The notes: a model not told the origin generated them from the sequence alone. DNA of 64,000 nucleotides from Mucilaginibacter kameinonensis (GCF_003675385.1 NZ_RCWZ01000002.1:62001-126000); one strand, 5' to 3'; shown: positions 7,650-19,200, counted from the first letter of the stretch. Numbers and translations are program-made.

Positions 7650-8837
7650 ATGGCAAAAGAAAAGTTTGACCGCAGTAAACCGCACTTAAACATCGGTACA
7701 ATCGGTCACGTTGACCACGGTAAAACAACCCTTACCGCAGCTATCACTAAAGTTTTGGCTGATGCAGGTTTATCAGAAGCTCGTTCATTTGATTCAATTG
7801 ACTCAGCTCCTGAAGAAAAAGAACGTGGTATTACCATCAACACTGCCCACGTTGAATATTCAACAGCTAACCGTCACTACGCACACGTTGACTGTCCAGG
7901 TCACGCGGATTACGTGAAAAACATGGTTACTGGTGCTGCCCAAATGGACGGTGCAATCATCGTAGTTGCTGCAACTGATGGTCCGATGCCACAAACTCGT
8001 GAGCACATCCTGTTAGCTCGTCAGGTAGGTGTACCTGCACTTGTTGTTTTCATGAACAAAGTTGACATGGTTGATGATCCGGAATTATTAGAGTTAGTAG
8101 AAATGGAAGTTCGTGAATTATTATCATTCTACGAATTCCCAGGTGATGATATTCCAGTTATCCAGGGTTCTGCATTAGGTGGTCTTAACGGCGATCCTAC
8201 CTGGGTTGGTAAAATCATGGAATTGATGGACGCTGTAGATAGCTACATCCCAATTCCTCCACGTTTGACAGATCTTCCTTTCTTGATGCCTGTTGAAGAC
8301 GTGTTCTCAATCACTGGTCGTGGTACTGTTGCTACTGGTCGTATTGAGCGTGGTGTAATCAACTCTGGTGAGCCAGTTGATATCTTGGGTATGGGTGCTG
8401 AGAACTTGAAATCAACCGTAACTGGTGTTGAGATGTTCCGCAAAATCCTTGACCGTGGTGAAGCTGGTGACAACGTAGGTTTATTGTTACGTGGTATTGA
8501 GAAAACTGATATCCGTCGTGGTATGGTTATCTGCAAACCAGGTTCAGTAACTCCTCACACCGATTTCAAAGCAGAAGTTTACGTATTATCAAAAGCAGAA
8601 GGTGGCCGTCACACTCCATTCTTCAACAAATACCGTCCGCAATTCTATTTCCGTACCACTGACGTTACTGGTGAGATTTCATTAGAACCAGGTGTAGAAA
8701 TGGTTATGCCAGGTGATAACGTTACAATCACTGTAAAGTTGATCAACGCTATCGCAATGGAAAAAGGCTTACGTTTCGCTATCCGTGAAGGTGGTCGTAC
8801 CGTAGGTGCTGGTCAGGTAACTGAAATCTTGAAATAA
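7650..8837 (+). CDS. tuf: Elongation factor Tu
   Basis: The 395-residue protein is EF-Tu over its whole length. GTPase motifs are visible: P-loop GHVDHGKT (residues 19-26), DCPGH, and NKVDMVD. Switch I holds RGITI, and domains II and III follow ([21 protein letters not shown]/ tRNA-contact segments). It carries aminoacyl-tRNA to the ribosomal A site. Codon use is strongly biased, as in highly expressed genes. It lies between tRNA genes, a common arrangement in bacteria, and is probably processed out of a tRNA-containing transcript. No SD precedes the ATG. Confidence 0.99.
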   Translation: MAKEKFDRSKPHLNIGTIGHVDHGKTTLTAAITKVLADAGLSEARSFDSIDSAPEEKERGITINTAHVEYSTANRHYAHVDCPGHADYVKNMVTGAAQMDGAIIVVAATDGPMPQTREHILLARQVGVPALVVFMNKVDMVDDPELLELVEMEVRELLSFYEFPGDDIPVIQGSALGGLNGDPTWVGKIMELMDAVDSYIPIPPRLTDLPFLMPVEDVFSITGRGTVATGRIERGVINSGEPVDILGMGAENLKSTVTGVEMFRKILDRGEAGDNVGLLLRGIEKTDIRRGMVICKPGSVTPHTDFKAEVYVLSKAEGGRHTPFFNKYRPQFYFRTTDVTGEISLEPGVEMVMPGDNVTITVKLINAIAMEKGLRFAIREGGRTVGAGQVTEILK

Positions 8838-8863
8838 TTGATATTTCAATAAAAGGTTAATTT

Positions 8864-8904
8864 GAAAACATAAGTTTAGCCTTCAACGGCAAACTTATGT
8901 TTTC
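8864..8904 (+). terminator. Strong hairpin after tuf
   Basis: A perfect 14-bp inverted repeat (GAAAACATAAGTTT at 8864-8877, complement at 8891-8904) with an inner GCC/GGC pair lies 26 bases after the tuf stop. The stem itself ends in TTTTC. It may terminate, or mark a processing point before tRNA-Trp. Confidence 0.7.
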
Positions 8905-8921
8905 TTATTATAAAATAACAC

Positions 8922-8992
8922 ACGGGAATAGTTCAACGGTAGAATAGAGGTCTCCAAAACCTTTGATCAGGGTTCGAATCCTTGTTCCCGTG
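8922..8992 (+). tRNA. tRNA-Trp (anticodon CCA)
   Basis: Seventy-one bases; acceptor ACGGGAA/TTCCCGT, D arm GTTC/GAAT, anticodon loop CTCCAAA (anticodon CCA), T stem CAGGG/CCTTG with one G-U, discriminator G as expected for tryptophan. It lies 18 bases before secE, the usual Bacteroidota position. Confidence 0.95.
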
Positions 8993-9010
8993 CTTAAGCA
9001 CAATATAAAA

Positions 9011-9205
9011 ATGGCAGGCGTAGCTGAATATATTAAAGAGTCATACATCGAGTTAACCGAGAAGGTTACCTGGCCTACATGGCGCGAGCTGCAAAGCAGC
9101 GCTGTTTTGGTATTGGTTGCCGCTGTAATTATTGCGCTGGTTATCTTAGGTATGGACCAGATCATTAATTATTTGCTTAAACTGTTTTACACATCACTAA
9201 CATAA
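9011..9205 (+). CDS. secE: Preprotein translocase subunit SecE
   Basis: A 64-residue single-span SecE. It has the conserved amphipathic motif [18 protein letters not shown] (about residues 11-28) followed by a transmembrane helix ([17 protein letters not shown]). It clamps SecY in the inner membrane. The start is the ATG at 9011 (MAGVAEY); an in-frame ATG at 8963 falls inside tRNA-Trp and is not used. nusG follows after 17 bases, as almost everywhere in bacteria. Confidence 0.96.
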   Translation: MAGVAEYIKESYIELTEKVTWPTWRELQSSAVLVLVAAVIIALVILGMDQIINYLLKLFYTSLT

Positions 9206-9222
9206 TATCAGGGGAGAAGCAG

Positions 9223-9765
9223 ATGAGTGATCAATTGAAATGGTATGTAGTTAGGGCTATTAGTGGTAAGGAAAAAAAAGTTAAACAATATATCGATGCC
9301 GAAATTAGCCGTTTGGGCATCGGTCATTTGGTACCACAGGTATTAATACCTACTGAAAAGTACTACCAAATGCGCGATGGAAAGAAGATTGCTAAAGAGC
9401 GTAACTACTTTCCGGGCTATGTGTTGATGGAAGCTGTTTTAGATGGCGAAACCGAGCACATTATTAAAAACATAAACAGCGTAATAGGTTTCCTGGGTGA
9501 TAAGGCCGGAAATGCTATCCCGCTTCGCCAGTCAGAAGTTAACCGTATTTTAGGTAAGGTTGATGAAATGAGTGCCCAGGGTGAAACTATGAGCGTACCT
9601 TACTATGTAGGTGAGGCTGTTAAAGTTATGGACGGGCCTTTCAATGGTTTCAGCGGCGTTATCGAAGAGGTTAACGAAGAGAAAAAGAAACTGAAAGTAA
9701 TGGTAAAGATATTCGGACGCCGTACGCCGCTTGAATTGAATTACATGCAGGTAGAAAAAGAATAG
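9223..9765 (+). CDS. nusG: Transcription termination/antitermination factor NusG
   Basis: The 180-residue protein has the NGN domain ([27 protein letters not shown]) that binds RNA polymerase, and a C-terminal KOW domain ([21 protein letters not shown]) that contacts Rho or ribosomal uS10. It links transcription of this very block to translation. It lies between secE and rplK, the universal order. A purine-rich AGGGGAGAAG precedes the ATG, a weak SD at best. Confidence 0.97.
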   Translation: MSDQLKWYVVRAISGKEKKVKQYIDAEISRLGIGHLVPQVLIPTEKYYQMRDGKKIAKERNYFPGYVLMEAVLDGETEHIIKNINSVIGFLGDKAGNAIPLRQSEVNRILGKVDEMSAQGETMSVPYYVGEAVKVMDGPFNGFSGVIEEVNEEKKKLKVMVKIFGRRTPLELNYMQVEKE

Positions 9766-9778
9766 TTTTTTTATCATC

Positions 9779-9803
9779 AATACCCGACTGGAAGGCGGGT
9801 ATT
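9779..9803 (+). promoter_or_regulatory. Hairpin between nusG and rplK
   Basis: AATACCCG at 9779-9786 pairs with CGGGTATT at 9796-9803. No T-run follows, though a run of T precedes it. The rest of the 194-base gap is AT-rich and could hold the r-protein leader that L1 or L11 might bind; I see no known motif there. Confidence 0.4.
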
Positions 9804-9959
9804 ATCACATGATAAATTAACAGGTAAAATATTAAATACAAAAGGTTTAAATATTAAGAAAGCGTTAAGTAAGCTAAAATTAATATCAAACCGTAAAAAT
9901 CTTAAATGTTACTAAGCTTCCACGTACTAACATTGAGTTTATAATTAAAGTAAATTAAA

Positions 9960-10400
9960 ATGGCAAAAGAGATCGGTGCAATGGTTAAGCTGCAAGTTAA
10001 AGGCGGCGCCGCAAACCCATCACCACCAATTGGCCCTGCATTGGGTGCAAAAGGTGTGAACATCATGGAGTTTTGCAAACAATTTAATGCACGCACCCAG
10101 GACAAAGCTGGAAAAGTATTGCCTGTTTTGATTACTGTTTATGTTGACAAATCATTCGAATTTATCATCAAAACCCCTCCCGTTGCTATCCAGTTATTGG
10201 AAGCTACCGGTTTAAAGAGTGGTTCTGCTGAGCCTAACCGTAAAAAAGTTGCCAGTGTTAACTGGGAACAGGTTGAGACTATAGCAAAAGATAAAATGGT
10301 TGACTTGAACGCATTCACAGTTGAATCGGCCATGAAAATGGTGGCAGGTACTGCCCGCAGCATGGGAATTACCGTATCAGGTACAGCTCCCTGGAATTAA
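9960..10400 (+). CDS. rplK: 50S ribosomal protein uL11
   Basis: A 146-residue uL11: [29 protein letters not shown] carries the conserved Pro-rich N-terminal domain that binds EF-G and RelA, and the C-terminal domain ([23 protein letters not shown]) binds the 23S GTPase-centre RNA. First gene of the rplKAJL cluster. rplA follows after 28 bases. Confidence 0.98.
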   Translation: MAKEIGAMVKLQVKGGAANPSPPIGPALGAKGVNIMEFCKQFNARTQDKAGKVLPVLITVYVDKSFEFIIKTPPVAIQLLEATGLKSGSAEPNRKKVASVNWEQVETIAKDKMVDLNAFTVESAMKMVAGTARSMGITVSGTAPWN

Positions 10401-10428
10401 TTAATTTATACAAATCAGTTTAAAGACA

Positions 10429-11127
10429 GTGGCAAGATTAACAAAAAATCAAAAAGTGGCACTCTCCAAAATTGAGGCAAACAAATCGTACACATTAGAA
10501 GCTGCATCAGCTTTGGTAAAGGAATTAACCTTAACTAAGTTTGATTCATCAGTTGATATAGACGTTCGTTTAGGTGTTGACCCGCGTAAAGCCAATCAAA
10601 TGGTGCGTGGTATTGCAACATTGCCTCATGGAACCGGTAAAACTGTACGTGTATTAGTACTTTGTACTCCTGACAAGGAGCAAGAAGCTAAAGACGCTGG
10701 TGCAGATTACGTAGGTTTGGATGATTATATTGCCAAGATTGAAGGCGGATGGACTGATGTTGATATTATCATCACTATGCCAAGTGTTATGGCTAAAGTT
10801 GGTCGTTTGGGTCGTATTTTGGGCCCGCGTAACTTAATGCCAAACCCTAAATCAGGTACAGTTACCCCAGAAGTTGGTAAAGCTGTAACTGAGGTAAAAG
10901 GTGGTAAAATCGATTTCAAGGTTGACAAAACCGGTATCATCCACACCTCAATAGGAAAAGCATCTTTCTCTGCAGATAAAATTTATGAGAATGCATTAGA
11001 AGTATTGCAAACAATCTCTAAATTAAAACCTTCTGCAGCAAAAGGAACATATTTCAAGAGTATTCACATCTCTTCAACTATGTCGCCAGGAATTACAGTT
11101 GAAACTAAATCAGTAGCGGGGATCTAA
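10429..11127 (+). CDS. rplA: 50S ribosomal protein uL1
   Basis: A 232-residue uL1 with a GTG start, read as [15 protein letters not shown]. The conserved core is visible: [30 protein letters not shown], and the C-terminal [11 protein letters not shown]. uL1 forms the mobile stalk at the E site and, in many bacteria, represses translation of its own operon. The gap to rplJ is only 2 bases, so translation may be coupled. Confidence 0.98.
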   Translation: MARLTKNQKVALSKIEANKSYTLEAASALVKELTLTKFDSSVDIDVRLGVDPRKANQMVRGIATLPHGTGKTVRVLVLCTPDKEQEAKDAGADYVGLDDYIAKIEGGWTDVDIIITMPSVMAKVGRLGRILGPRNLMPNPKSGTVTPEVGKAVTEVKGGKIDFKVDKTGIIHTSIGKASFSADKIYENALEVLQTISKLKPSAAKGTYFKSIHISSTMSPGITVETKSVAGI

Positions 11128-11129
11128 TC

Positions 11130-11648
11130 ATGAATAAAGAAGAAAAATACGACCTTGTTGTAGCCCTTACTGAGCAAATCAAAGAGTATGGTAATTTTTA
11201 TATCACTGATACCTCTGATTTAACTGTAGCCAAGATCAACAATATCCGCCGTAAATGTTTCGAAAACGACATTACAATGCAGGTAACTAAAAATAGCTTG
11301 ATCAAAAAAGCTATGGAAGCTGCTGGCGGTGATTTCAGCCCGATATATGATGTGTTGAAAGGTTCATCATCAATCCTTTTCTCAAAATCAGCAACTGCAC
11401 CTGCAAAGCTGATCAAACAATTAAGGAAAACAGGTGAAAAACCAATCTTAAAAGCAGCTTATATTGATTCGGCAGTATTTATTGGTGATAACCAACTGGA
11501 TACTTTAACCAAGCTGAAATCGAAAGAACAACTGATCGGCGAGATTGTTGGCTTACTTCAATCACCTGCCAAAAACGTTCTTTCTGCTCTTCAGTCAGGC
11601 GGAACAACAATTGCAGGCCTCGTAAAAACATTACAGGAAAGAGGTTAA
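11130..11648 (+). CDS. rplJ: 50S ribosomal protein uL10
   Basis: The 172-residue protein shows the uL10 N-terminal RNA-binding domain (MNKEEKYDLVVALTEQIKEY; NNIRRKCFENDITMQVTKNS) and the C-terminal helix that anchors bL12 dimers (LLQSPAKNVLSALQSGGTTIAGLVKTL). It is the base of the L7/L12 stalk. It starts 2 bases after rplA ends. Confidence 0.97.
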   Translation: MNKEEKYDLVVALTEQIKEYGNFYITDTSDLTVAKINNIRRKCFENDITMQVTKNSLIKKAMEAAGGDFSPIYDVLKGSSSILFSKSATAPAKLIKQLRKTGEKPILKAAYIDSAVFIGDNQLDTLTKLKSKEQLIGEIVGLLQSPAKNVLSALQSGGTTIAGLVKTLQERG

Positions 11649-11715
11649 CGAACGCCTCCATAATAAGGTTCGATAATAACAAACAAAAAGCATTAAAAGT
11701 AAAAATTTAAATAAA

Positions 11716-12099
11716 ATGGCGGATTTAAAAGCGTTTGCTGAACAGTTGGTAAACTTAACAGTAAAAGAAGTAAACGAATTAGCTCAAATATTAAAAGACG
11801 AGTATGGTATTGAGCCTGCTGCTGCTGCTGTAGCAGTTGCTGCTCCTGCTGCTGACGGTGGCGACGCTGCTCCAGCTGCTGCTGAGCAAACTGCATTTGA
11901 CGTTATCCTGAAAGAAGCTGGTGGCGCTAAATTAGCAGTTGTTAAATTAGTAAAAGACTTAACTGGCCTTGGTTTGAAAGAAGCTAAAGATCTTGTTGAC
12001 GGTGCACCAAAAGAACTTAAAACTGGTGTAACTAAAGAAGAAGCTGAATCTTTGAAAAAACAATTAGAAGAAGCCGGAGCAGTAGTTGAGGTTAAGTAA
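11716..12099 (+). CDS. rplL: 50S ribosomal protein bL12 (L7/L12)
   Basis: A 127-residue acidic protein: N-terminal dimerisation domain ([19 protein letters not shown]), Ala-rich hinge (residues about 37-60, encoded by GCTGCT-type codons), and C-terminal factor-binding domain ([17 protein letters not shown] start; [15 protein letters not shown]). It recruits translation GTPases. The 231-base gap to rpoB holds a hairpin and a 7-bp-unit array. Confidence 0.98.
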   Translation: MADLKAFAEQLVNLTVKEVNELAQILKDEYGIEPAAAAVAVAAPAADGGDAAPAAAEQTAFDVILKEAGGAKLAVVKLVKDLTGLGLKEAKDLVDGAPKELKTGVTKEEAESLKKQLEEAGAVVEVK

Positions 12100-12125
12100 T
12101 TTAACCTACTAAAATATAGCATCAA

Positions 12126-12150
12126 GACTCCGACCATATTGGTCGGGGTC
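12126..12150 (+). terminator. Candidate attenuator between rplL and rpoB
   Basis: A 10-bp stem (GACTCCGACC at 12126-12135 with GGTCGGGGTC at 12141-12150, one T-G pair) closes a 5-base loop 26 bases after rplL. The following TATTGCTGTTT is only moderately T-rich, so partial termination is likelier than full. In many bacteria this junction lowers rpoBC relative to r-protein transcription. Confidence 0.6.
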
Positions 12151-12180
12151 TATTGCTGTTTATAAAGGTTTGGATGAAGA

Positions 12181-12297
12181 AGATAATAGATATGAGATAT
12201 GAGATATGAGATCTTCTTCCTGCAGGTTTAACAGGAACACAGATCTTCAAAACATATTTTTTAGTCTCACATCTCACATCTCAGATCTCACATCTAT
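12181..12297. repeat. Inverted array of 7-bp units (AGATATG / CATCTCA) between rplL and rpoB
   Basis: Five contiguous heptamers at 12181-12215 (AGATAAT, then AGATATG three times, then AGATCTT) face five complementary-type heptamers at 12263-12297 (AGTCTCA, CATCTCA twice, GATCTCA, CATCTAT). A 47-base spacer separates them. In RNA the arms would form a long imperfect stem. The same unit type recurs at 53281-53408. Confidence 0.85.
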
Positions 12298-12329
12298 CAA
12301 GTTTATTAATAAACTAAAATTTAAATACC

Positions 12330-15300
12330 TTGGCAAACAATAATAATCAAAGAGTAAACTTTGCAACCAGCAGAAAGGTACTTGATTACCCTGATTTTCT
12401 GGATGTTCAGTTACAATCTTTCCAGGAATTTTTTCAATTGGAAACCACTTCCGACAACCGTTACAAAGAAGGGCTGTTTAAAGTGTTTGCCGAAAACTTT
12501 CCTATTTCAGATTCAAGAAACATCTTTGTCCTGGAGTTTCTTGACTACTTTATTGATCCGCCACGTTATGATATACAAGAGTGTATCGAACGCGGATTAA
12601 CTTACAGCGTACCATTAAAAGCCAAGCTTCGCCTGTCATGTAATGATGAGGAGCACGAAGACTTTGAAACAATTGTACAGGACGTATACCTGGGTACTAT
12701 CCCATACATGACGCCAAAAGGTACATTTGTTATTAATGGTGCTGAGCGTGTAATTGTATCACAGTTACACCGTTCGCCAGGTGTGTTCTTTGGTCAGAGC
12801 CGCCATACCAACGGTACAAAATTATACTCTGCCCGTGTTATCCCTTTCAAAGGTTCATGGATTGAGTTTGCTACAGACGTTAACAACGTGATGTACGCTT
12901 ATATTGACCGTAAAAAGAAATTCCCGGTTACTACGTTACTTCGTGCCATTGGTTATGACTCTGATAAAGATATATTAGAGTTGTTTGAACTGGCCGACGA
13001 GGTTAAAGTGAGCAAATCTGGCCTGAAAAAATATATCGGCCGTAAGCTTGCTGCAAGGGTACTTAAAACCTGGATCGAAGACTTTGTGGATGAAGATACC
13101 GGTGAGGTAGTTTCTATCCCTCGTAATGAGATCATCCTTGAGCGTGAAACCTTACTGGAAGACGACCATATTGATATGATCATTGACTCTGGTGTTAAAA
13201 CCATCATCCTTAACAAGGAAGATGCTTCAACCAGCGGTGATTACACTATTATATACAATACCTTACAGAAAGATACTTCCAACTCTGAGAAGGAAGCGGT
13301 TGAGCACATCTACCGCCAGTTACGTAACGCTGAACCACCTGATGAAGAAACAGCACGTGGTATCATCGATCGTTTATTCTTCTCAGATAAAAGATATGAC
13401 CTGGGTGATGTGGGCCGCTACCGCATCAACCGCAAGCTTAAATTAACTACCTCTGAAGATACCAAGGTGTTAACTAAGCAAGATATCATCGCGATTGTTA
13501 AATACTTGATCAAATTAATCAACTCAAAAGCCGAGGTGGATGATATTGATCACTTATCAAACCGTCGTGTACGTACCGTAGGTGAGCAGCTTTATGCTCA
13601 GTTTGGTGTAGGTTTAGCACGTATGGCCCGTACCATCCGTGAGCGTATGAACATTCGTGACAACGAGGTGTTCACACCAACCGATCTGATCAACGCGCGT
13701 ACATTATCATCTGTGATCAACTCGTTCTTCGGAACAAACCAGTTATCACAGTTCATGGACCAAACCAATCCACTGGCAGAGATCACGCACAAGCGTCGTC
13801 TGTCAGCTTTAGGCCCCGGCGGTCTGTCACGTGAGCGTGCAGGTTTCGAGGTTCGTGACGTTCACTACACCCACTACGGTAGGTTGTGTACTATCGAAAC
13901 TCCGGAAGGCCCGAACATTGGTTTGATCTCTTCACTTTGCGTACACGCCAAGATCAACAACTTAGGCTTTATCGAAACTCCGTATAAACGTGTGGTTGAA
14001 GGTAAAGTTATGGTCGACGAGCCGGTTATCTATTTATCTGCCGAAGATGAAGACGGGAAAACCATTGGCCAGGCAAACGCGGTTTATGATGACAAAGGTG
14101 AGTTTGAATTGCCACGTGTAAAAGCACGTTTCGAGGGTGACTTCCCGGTTATCGAGCCAGAGCGTCTGGACTTAATGGACATCGCTCCAAACCAGATCAC
14201 TTCTATCGCGGCTTCGCTGATTCCGTTCCTGGAGCATGATGACGCTAACCGTGCATTGATGGGTTCAAACATGCAACGCCAGGCCGTACCATTGTTACGT
14301 CCGGAAGCGCCAATTGTGGGTACCGGTTTGGAAGGCCGTGTGGCAAAAGACTCTCGTACCCTGATCAACGCCGAAGGCGATGGTGTGGTTGAGTATGTTG
14401 ATGCTAACGAGATCCGTATTAAATATGACCGTAATGAACTTGATCGTTTGATCTCGTTTGAAGGAGATAGCAAAAGCTACCGCTTAACCAAGTTTAAGAA
14501 AACCAACCAAAGCACCACCATGAACCTTAAGCCTATTGTTAAAAAAGGGCAGAGGGTTGAAAAAGGTGAAGTACTTTGCGAAGGTTATGCTACCCAAAAT
14601 GGCGAGCTTGCATTAGGCCGTAACCTTAAAGTAGCGTTCATGCCTTGGCAGGGATATAACTTTGAGGATGCGATTGTAATTTCTGAGCGTGTTGTATCGC
14701 AGGATATATTTACTTCAATCCACGTTGAAGAGTTCGAACTTGAAGTTCGTGACACTAAACGCGGTGAGGAAGAGTTAACACCAGATATCCCTAACGTATC
14801 GGAAGAAGCTACTAAAGACCTTGACGAAGACGGTATCATCCGTGTTGGTGCCGAGGTTAAAGAAGGCGACATCCTGATTGGTAAGATCACTCCTAAAGGT
14901 GAATCTGATCCTTCACCGGAAGAAAAACTGTTACGTGCTATCTTCGGTGATAAAGCAGGCGACGTTAAAGATGCTTCATTAAAAACCCCACCGTCAATTG
15001 CCGGTGTTGTTATCGATACCAAATTATTCTCTCGTGCTAAGAAAACTTCAAAAGCTGAAGAAAAAGCACAGTTGGAGAAATTGGATACAAGGCATGAGAA
15101 AGCTGTAAAAGATCTGAAAAATACCTTGATCGACAAGTTGTTTGAGATCGTTAACGGTAAAACTTCGCAAGGCGTTTATAACGTTTACAAAGAGTTACAG
15201 GTTCCTAAAGGTGTTAAATTCACCCAGAAAATATTAGTTGAGCTTAATTACGATAATATTAACCCAACTAAATGGACTACTGATGACGATAAAAACGATC

Positions 15301-16133
15301 AGATCAAGATCCTTCTTCATAACTTCAACATTAAGTACAATGAAGAACTGGGTGCTTACCGTCGTGATAAATTCGCTATCAGCGTGGGTGATGAGCTTCC
15401 ATCAGGTATCGTACAAATGGCTAAAGTTTACATAGCTAAAAAGCGTAAGCTTAAAGTAGGTGATAAAATGGCCGGTCGTCACGGTAACAAAGGTATTGTT
15501 GCACGTATTGTACGTGACGAAGATATGCCTTTCCTGGAAGACGGAACACCGGTTGATATCGTGTTGAACCCGCTGGGTGTACCTTCACGTATGAACTTGG
15601 GTCAGATCTACGAAACCGTATTAGGCTGGGCCGGTAAAGAGCTTGGTGTTAAATTTGCTACTCCTATCTTCGACGGTGCAAGCCACGAAGAAGTGGAAGA
15701 GTGGATCAAGAAAGCCAATTTGCCAGAATCAGGCCGTACTTACTTATATAATGGTTTAACAGGTGACCGTTTTGATCAGCAAACTACTGTAGGTATTATA
15801 TACATGCTGAAATTAGGTCACATGGTTGATGATAAGATGCACGCCCGTTCAATCGGACCGTACTCATTGATCACTCAACAGCCATTGGGTGGTAAAGCAC
15901 AATTCGGTGGTCAGCGTTTTGGTGAGATGGAGGTTTGGGCACTGGAAGCATTTGGTGCATCAAACATTCTGCAGGAGATATTAACCGTTAAATCTGATGA
16001 TGTTATCGGCCGTGCCAAAACATATGAGGCTATTGTTAAAGGTGAAAACCTGCCAACGCCATCAGTTCCTGAATCATTCAACGTATTGGTTCATGAGTTA
16101 CGCGGCTTAGGTTTGGATATCACATTAGAATAA
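12330..16133 (+). CDS. rpoB: DNA-directed RNA polymerase subunit beta
   Basis: The 1267-residue beta subunit is complete and starts with TTG (read [16 protein letters not shown]). Landmarks: the rifampicin-pocket segment [25 protein letters not shown], the [11 protein letters not shown] segment, [17 protein letters not shown] and the C-terminal LRGLGLDI. It forms half of the polymerase active centre with beta-prime from rpoC. The wild-type-like Asp/His/Ser positions of the rifampicin pocket look normal ([16 protein letters not shown]). No SD precedes the start. The stop codon overlaps the 7-bp-unit array before rpoC. Confidence 0.99.
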   Translation: MANNNNQRVNFATSRKVLDYPDFLDVQLQSFQEFFQLETTSDNRYKEGLFKVFAENFPISDSRNIFVLEFLDYFIDPPRYDIQECIERGLTYSVPLKAKLRLSCNDEEHEDFETIVQDVYLGTIPYMTPKGTFVINGAERVIVSQLHRSPGVFFGQSRHTNGTKLYSARVIPFKGSWIEFATDVNNVMYAYIDRKKKFPVTTLLRAIGYDSDKDILELFELADEVKVSKSGLKKYIGRKLAARVLKTWIEDFVDEDTGEVVSIPRNEIILERETLLEDDHIDMIIDSGVKTIILNKEDASTSGDYTIIYNTLQKDTSNSEKEAVEHIYRQLRNAEPPDEETARGIIDRLFFSDKRYDLGDVGRYRINRKLKLTTSEDTKVLTKQDIIAIVKYLIKLINSKAEVDDIDHLSNRRVRTVGEQLYAQFGVGLARMARTIRERMNIRDNEVFTPTDLINARTLSSVINSFFGTNQLSQFMDQTNPLAEITHKRRLSALGPGGLSRERAGFEVRDVHYTHYGRLCTIETPEGPNIGLISSLCVHAKINNLGFIETPYKRVVEGKVMVDEPVIYLSAEDEDGKTIGQANAVYDDKGEFELPRVKARFEGDFPVIEPERLDLMDIAPNQITSIAASLIPFLEHDDANRALMGSNMQRQAVPLLRPEAPIVGTGLEGRVAKDSRTLINAEGDGVVEYVDANEIRIKYDRNELDRLISFEGDSKSYRLTKFKKTNQSTTMNLKPIVKKGQRVEKGEVLCEGYATQNGELALGRNLKVAFMPWQGYNFEDAIVISERVVSQDIFTSIHVEEFELEVRDTKRGEEELTPDIPNVSEEATKDLDEDGIIRVGAEVKEGDILIGKITPKGESDPSPEEKLLRAIFGDKAGDVKDASLKTPPSIAGVVIDTKLFSRAKKTSKAEEKAQLEKLDTRHEKAVKDLKNTLIDKLFEIVNGKTSQGVYNVYKELQVPKGVKFTQKILVELNYDNINPTKWTTDDDKNDQIKILLHNFNIKYNEELGAYRRDKFAISVGDELPSGIVQMAKVYIAKKRKLKVGDKMAGRHGNKGIVARIVRDEDMPFLEDGTPVDIVLNPLGVPSRMNLGQIYETVLGWAGKELGVKFATPIFDGASHEEVEEWIKKANLPESGRTYLYNGLTGDRFDQQTTVGIIYMLKLGHMVDDKMHARSIGPYSLITQQPLGGKAQFGGQRFGEMEVWALEAFGASNILQEILTVKSDDVIGRAKTYEAIVKGENLPTPSVPESFNVLVHELRGLGLDITLE

Positions 16134-16214
16134 GGTTAAAGCTTAAAGGCCAAAGGTGAAAGGTTAGGACAGGTTCCGAACCTTTTACCTTTCGCCTTTT
16201 ACCTTTCGCCTAAA
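16132..16214. repeat. Inverted array of 7-bp units (AAGGTTA / ACCTTTC) between rpoB and rpoC
   Basis: Five heptamers (AAGGTTA, AAGCTTA, AAGGCCA, AAGGTGA, AAGGTTA) run from 16132 to 16166, starting inside the rpoB stop codon. Five complementary-type heptamers (ACCTTTT, ACCTTTC, GCCTTTT, ACCTTTC, GCCTAAA) run from 16180 to 16214. The loop is 13 bases. The architecture equals that at 12181 but the unit is unrelated in sequence. Confidence 0.85.
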
Positions 16215-16242
16215 AATTACCTTTAAAAAATCAAAGTAGACT

Positions 16243-19200
16243 ATGTCTTACAAAAAGGATAATAAAATCAAAAGTAACTTTACCACCATTACCATCAGTT
16301 TAGCCTCTCCTGAGTCTATTCTTGAGCGTTCAAGCGGTGAAGTTTTAAAGCCGGAAACCATTAACTACCGTACTTACAAACCTGAGCGTGATGGTTTGTT
16401 CTGCGAGCGTATTTTTGGTCCGGTTAAGGATTATGAGTGCCATTGCGGTAAATACAAACGTATCCGTTACAAAGGTATCGTGTGCGACCGTTGCGGTGTT
16501 GAAGTAACCGAAAAGAAAGTACGTCGTGAGCGTATGGGCCACATCAACCTGGTGGTGCCTGTTGCACACATCTGGTACTTCCGCTCATTACCAAACAAAA
16601 TTGGTTATTTATTAGGCCTGCCTACAAAAAGGCTTGACCTTATCATATACTACGAGCGTTACGTAGTTATACAGCCAGGTATTAAAGAAGCAGACGGAAT
16701 CAACAAAATGGATTTCCTTACTGAAGAAGAATACCTTGACGTATTAGATACTCTTCCAAAAGAAAACCAGTACCTTGACGACAAAGATCCTCAGAAATTT
16801 GTTGCCAAAATGGGTGCCGAGGCTTTGGAAGAATTATTAAAACGCCTTGACCTTGATGAATTATCATTCAGCCTGCGTCACCAGGCTGCTAACGAAACTT
16901 CTCAGCAACGTAAAAACGAAGCTTTAAAACGTTTACAGGTTGTTGAAGCTTTCCGTGATGCTAAAACCAGGATCGAGAATAACCCTGAGTGGATGATTGT
17001 TAAGATCGTTCCGGTTATCCCACCTGAATTGCGTCCGTTGGTACCATTGGAAGGTGGCCGTTTCGCTACTTCAGATTTGAATGACCTTTACCGTCGTGTA
17101 ATTATCCGTAACAACCGTTTAAAACGCTTGATCGAGATTAAAGCACCAGAGGTGATTTTACGTAACGAAAAACGTATGTTACAGGAAGCTGTGGATTCGT
17201 TATTCGATAACTCACGTAAAGTTAACGCGGTAAAAACTGAAGGTAACCGTGCTTTGAAATCACTTTCGGATATCCTGAAAGGTAAACAAGGCCGTTTCCG
17301 TCAAAACTTATTAGGTAAACGTGTAGATTACTCTGCCCGTTCGGTAATTGTTGTAGGTCCTAACCTAAAATTACACGAGTGCGGTTTACCAAAAGATATG
17401 GCTGCCGAGTTGTTTAAACCATTTATCATCCGCAAAATGATTGAGCGTGGTGTGGTTAAAACAGTAAAATCTGCCAAAAAGATTGTTGATCGTAAAGACC
17501 CATTAGTTTGGGATATTTTGGAAAACGTATTGAAAGGACACCCTGTATTACTAAACCGTGCGCCTACGCTGCACAGGTTGGGTATCCAGTCGTTCCAGCC
17601 AAAACTGGTTGAAGGTAAAGCGATCCAATTGCACCCATTAACCTGTACAGCATTCAACGCGGATTTTGACGGTGACCAGATGGCCGTTCACGTACCACTT
17701 GGTAACGCGGCAATTTTGGAAGCCCAGATCCTAATGCTTGCTTCGCACAACATCCTTAACCCTGCCAACGGTACACCTATTACTGTACCATCTCAGGACA
17801 TGGTGCTTGGTTTGTACTACATAACCAAAGGCCGTAAAACTGACGAAACACGCGTGGTTAAAGGACAAGGCTTAACTTTTTATTCTGCAGAGGAAGTAAT
17901 TATCGCTTATAACGAGAAAAAACTTGATCTGCATGCGTTTATTAAGGTTAAAGCTTTGGTTAAAGAGCGCGATGGCAAAATCGTAAATAAAATTATTGAT
18001 ACTACTGTAGGCCGCGTGTTGTTTAACCAGCATGTACCTGTAGAAGTAGGTTATATCAATGAGCTGCTTACCAAAAAATCACTTCGTGATATCATTGGTG
18101 AAGTAGTAAAAATCACCGGTATGGCACGTGCCGCTCAGTTCCTTGATGATATTAAGGAGTTAGGCTTTAAAATGGCATTCCAGGGTGGTTTATCATTTAA
18201 CCTGAAGGATATCAATATCCCTGCGGAAAAAGTAACCCTGATTGATACAGCTTCTAAGCAAGTTGATGAGGTAATGAACAACTATAACATGGGTTTCATT
18301 ACCAACAACGAGCGTTACAACCAGATCATCGATATCTGGACACGTATCAACAACCGCTTAACTGCTAATGTAATGGACATCTTGAGCAACGATAACCAGG
18401 GCTTCAACTCTGTTTACATGATGCTTGACTCAGGTGCCCGTGGTTCTAAAGAGCAGATCCGTCAGCTTGCAGGTATGCGTGGTTTGATGGCGAAACCTCA
18501 GAAATCAGGTTCAGGTGGTGAGATTATCGAAAACCCGATCCTTTCAAACTTTAAAGAAGGTTTGTCGGTATTGGAGTACTTCATTTCAACCCACGGTGCT
18601 CGTAAAGGTTTGGCGGATACGGCGTTAAAAACAGCGGATGCTGGTTACTTAACACGTAGGTTGCATGACGTTGCCCAGGATATGATTGTTGGTGAGGTTG
18701 ATTGCGGTACTTTAAGAGGTATCTACACAACTGCACTGAAAGATAACGAGGATATTGTTGAGCCATTATATGACCGTATTTTAGGTCGTACTACGCTTCA
18801 TGATGTTCATGACCCTATCACTAACGAACTGTTAGCAGTAGCCGGTCAGGATATTACCGAAGAGGTTGCCAAAAAGATCGAGAATTCTCCGTTAGAGGGT
18901 ATCGAGATCCGTTCGGTATTAACCTGCGAAAGCAAACGTGGCGTATGCGCATTGTGCTACGGCCGTAACCTTGCAAGTGGTAAACGTGTGCAAAAAGGCG
19001 AGGCTGTTGGTGTAATTGCAGCACAGTCAATCGGTGAGCCGGGTACACAGTTAACACTTCGTACATTCCACGTGGGTGGTACCGCGTCAAACATCGCGGC
19101 TGAATCTCAGATCAACGCTAAGTTTGATGGTATCATCGAGTTTGAGAACGTACGTACTGTAACTTATGAAACTGCTGAAGACGGCGCTGTTGATGTGGTA

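Noticed and set aside
8963..9010. Longer SecE reading from 8963
   Set aside because: The extra codons lie in tRNA-Trp; the conserved SecE start is at 9011.
11784..12137. Open frame of 117 codons antisense to rplL
   Set aside because: Ser/Ala-rich shadow of the Ala-rich hinge of bL12; no start context and no family.
14084..14473. Other long antisense frames in the rpo, gyrB and sugar genes
   Set aside because: All lie fully inside confident genes on the other strand and lack start context, known motifs or independent promoters.
14585..15136. Open frame of 183 codons antisense to rpoB
   Set aside because: It lies wholly within rpoB, has no recognisable protein features and arises from the codon bias of the sense gene.
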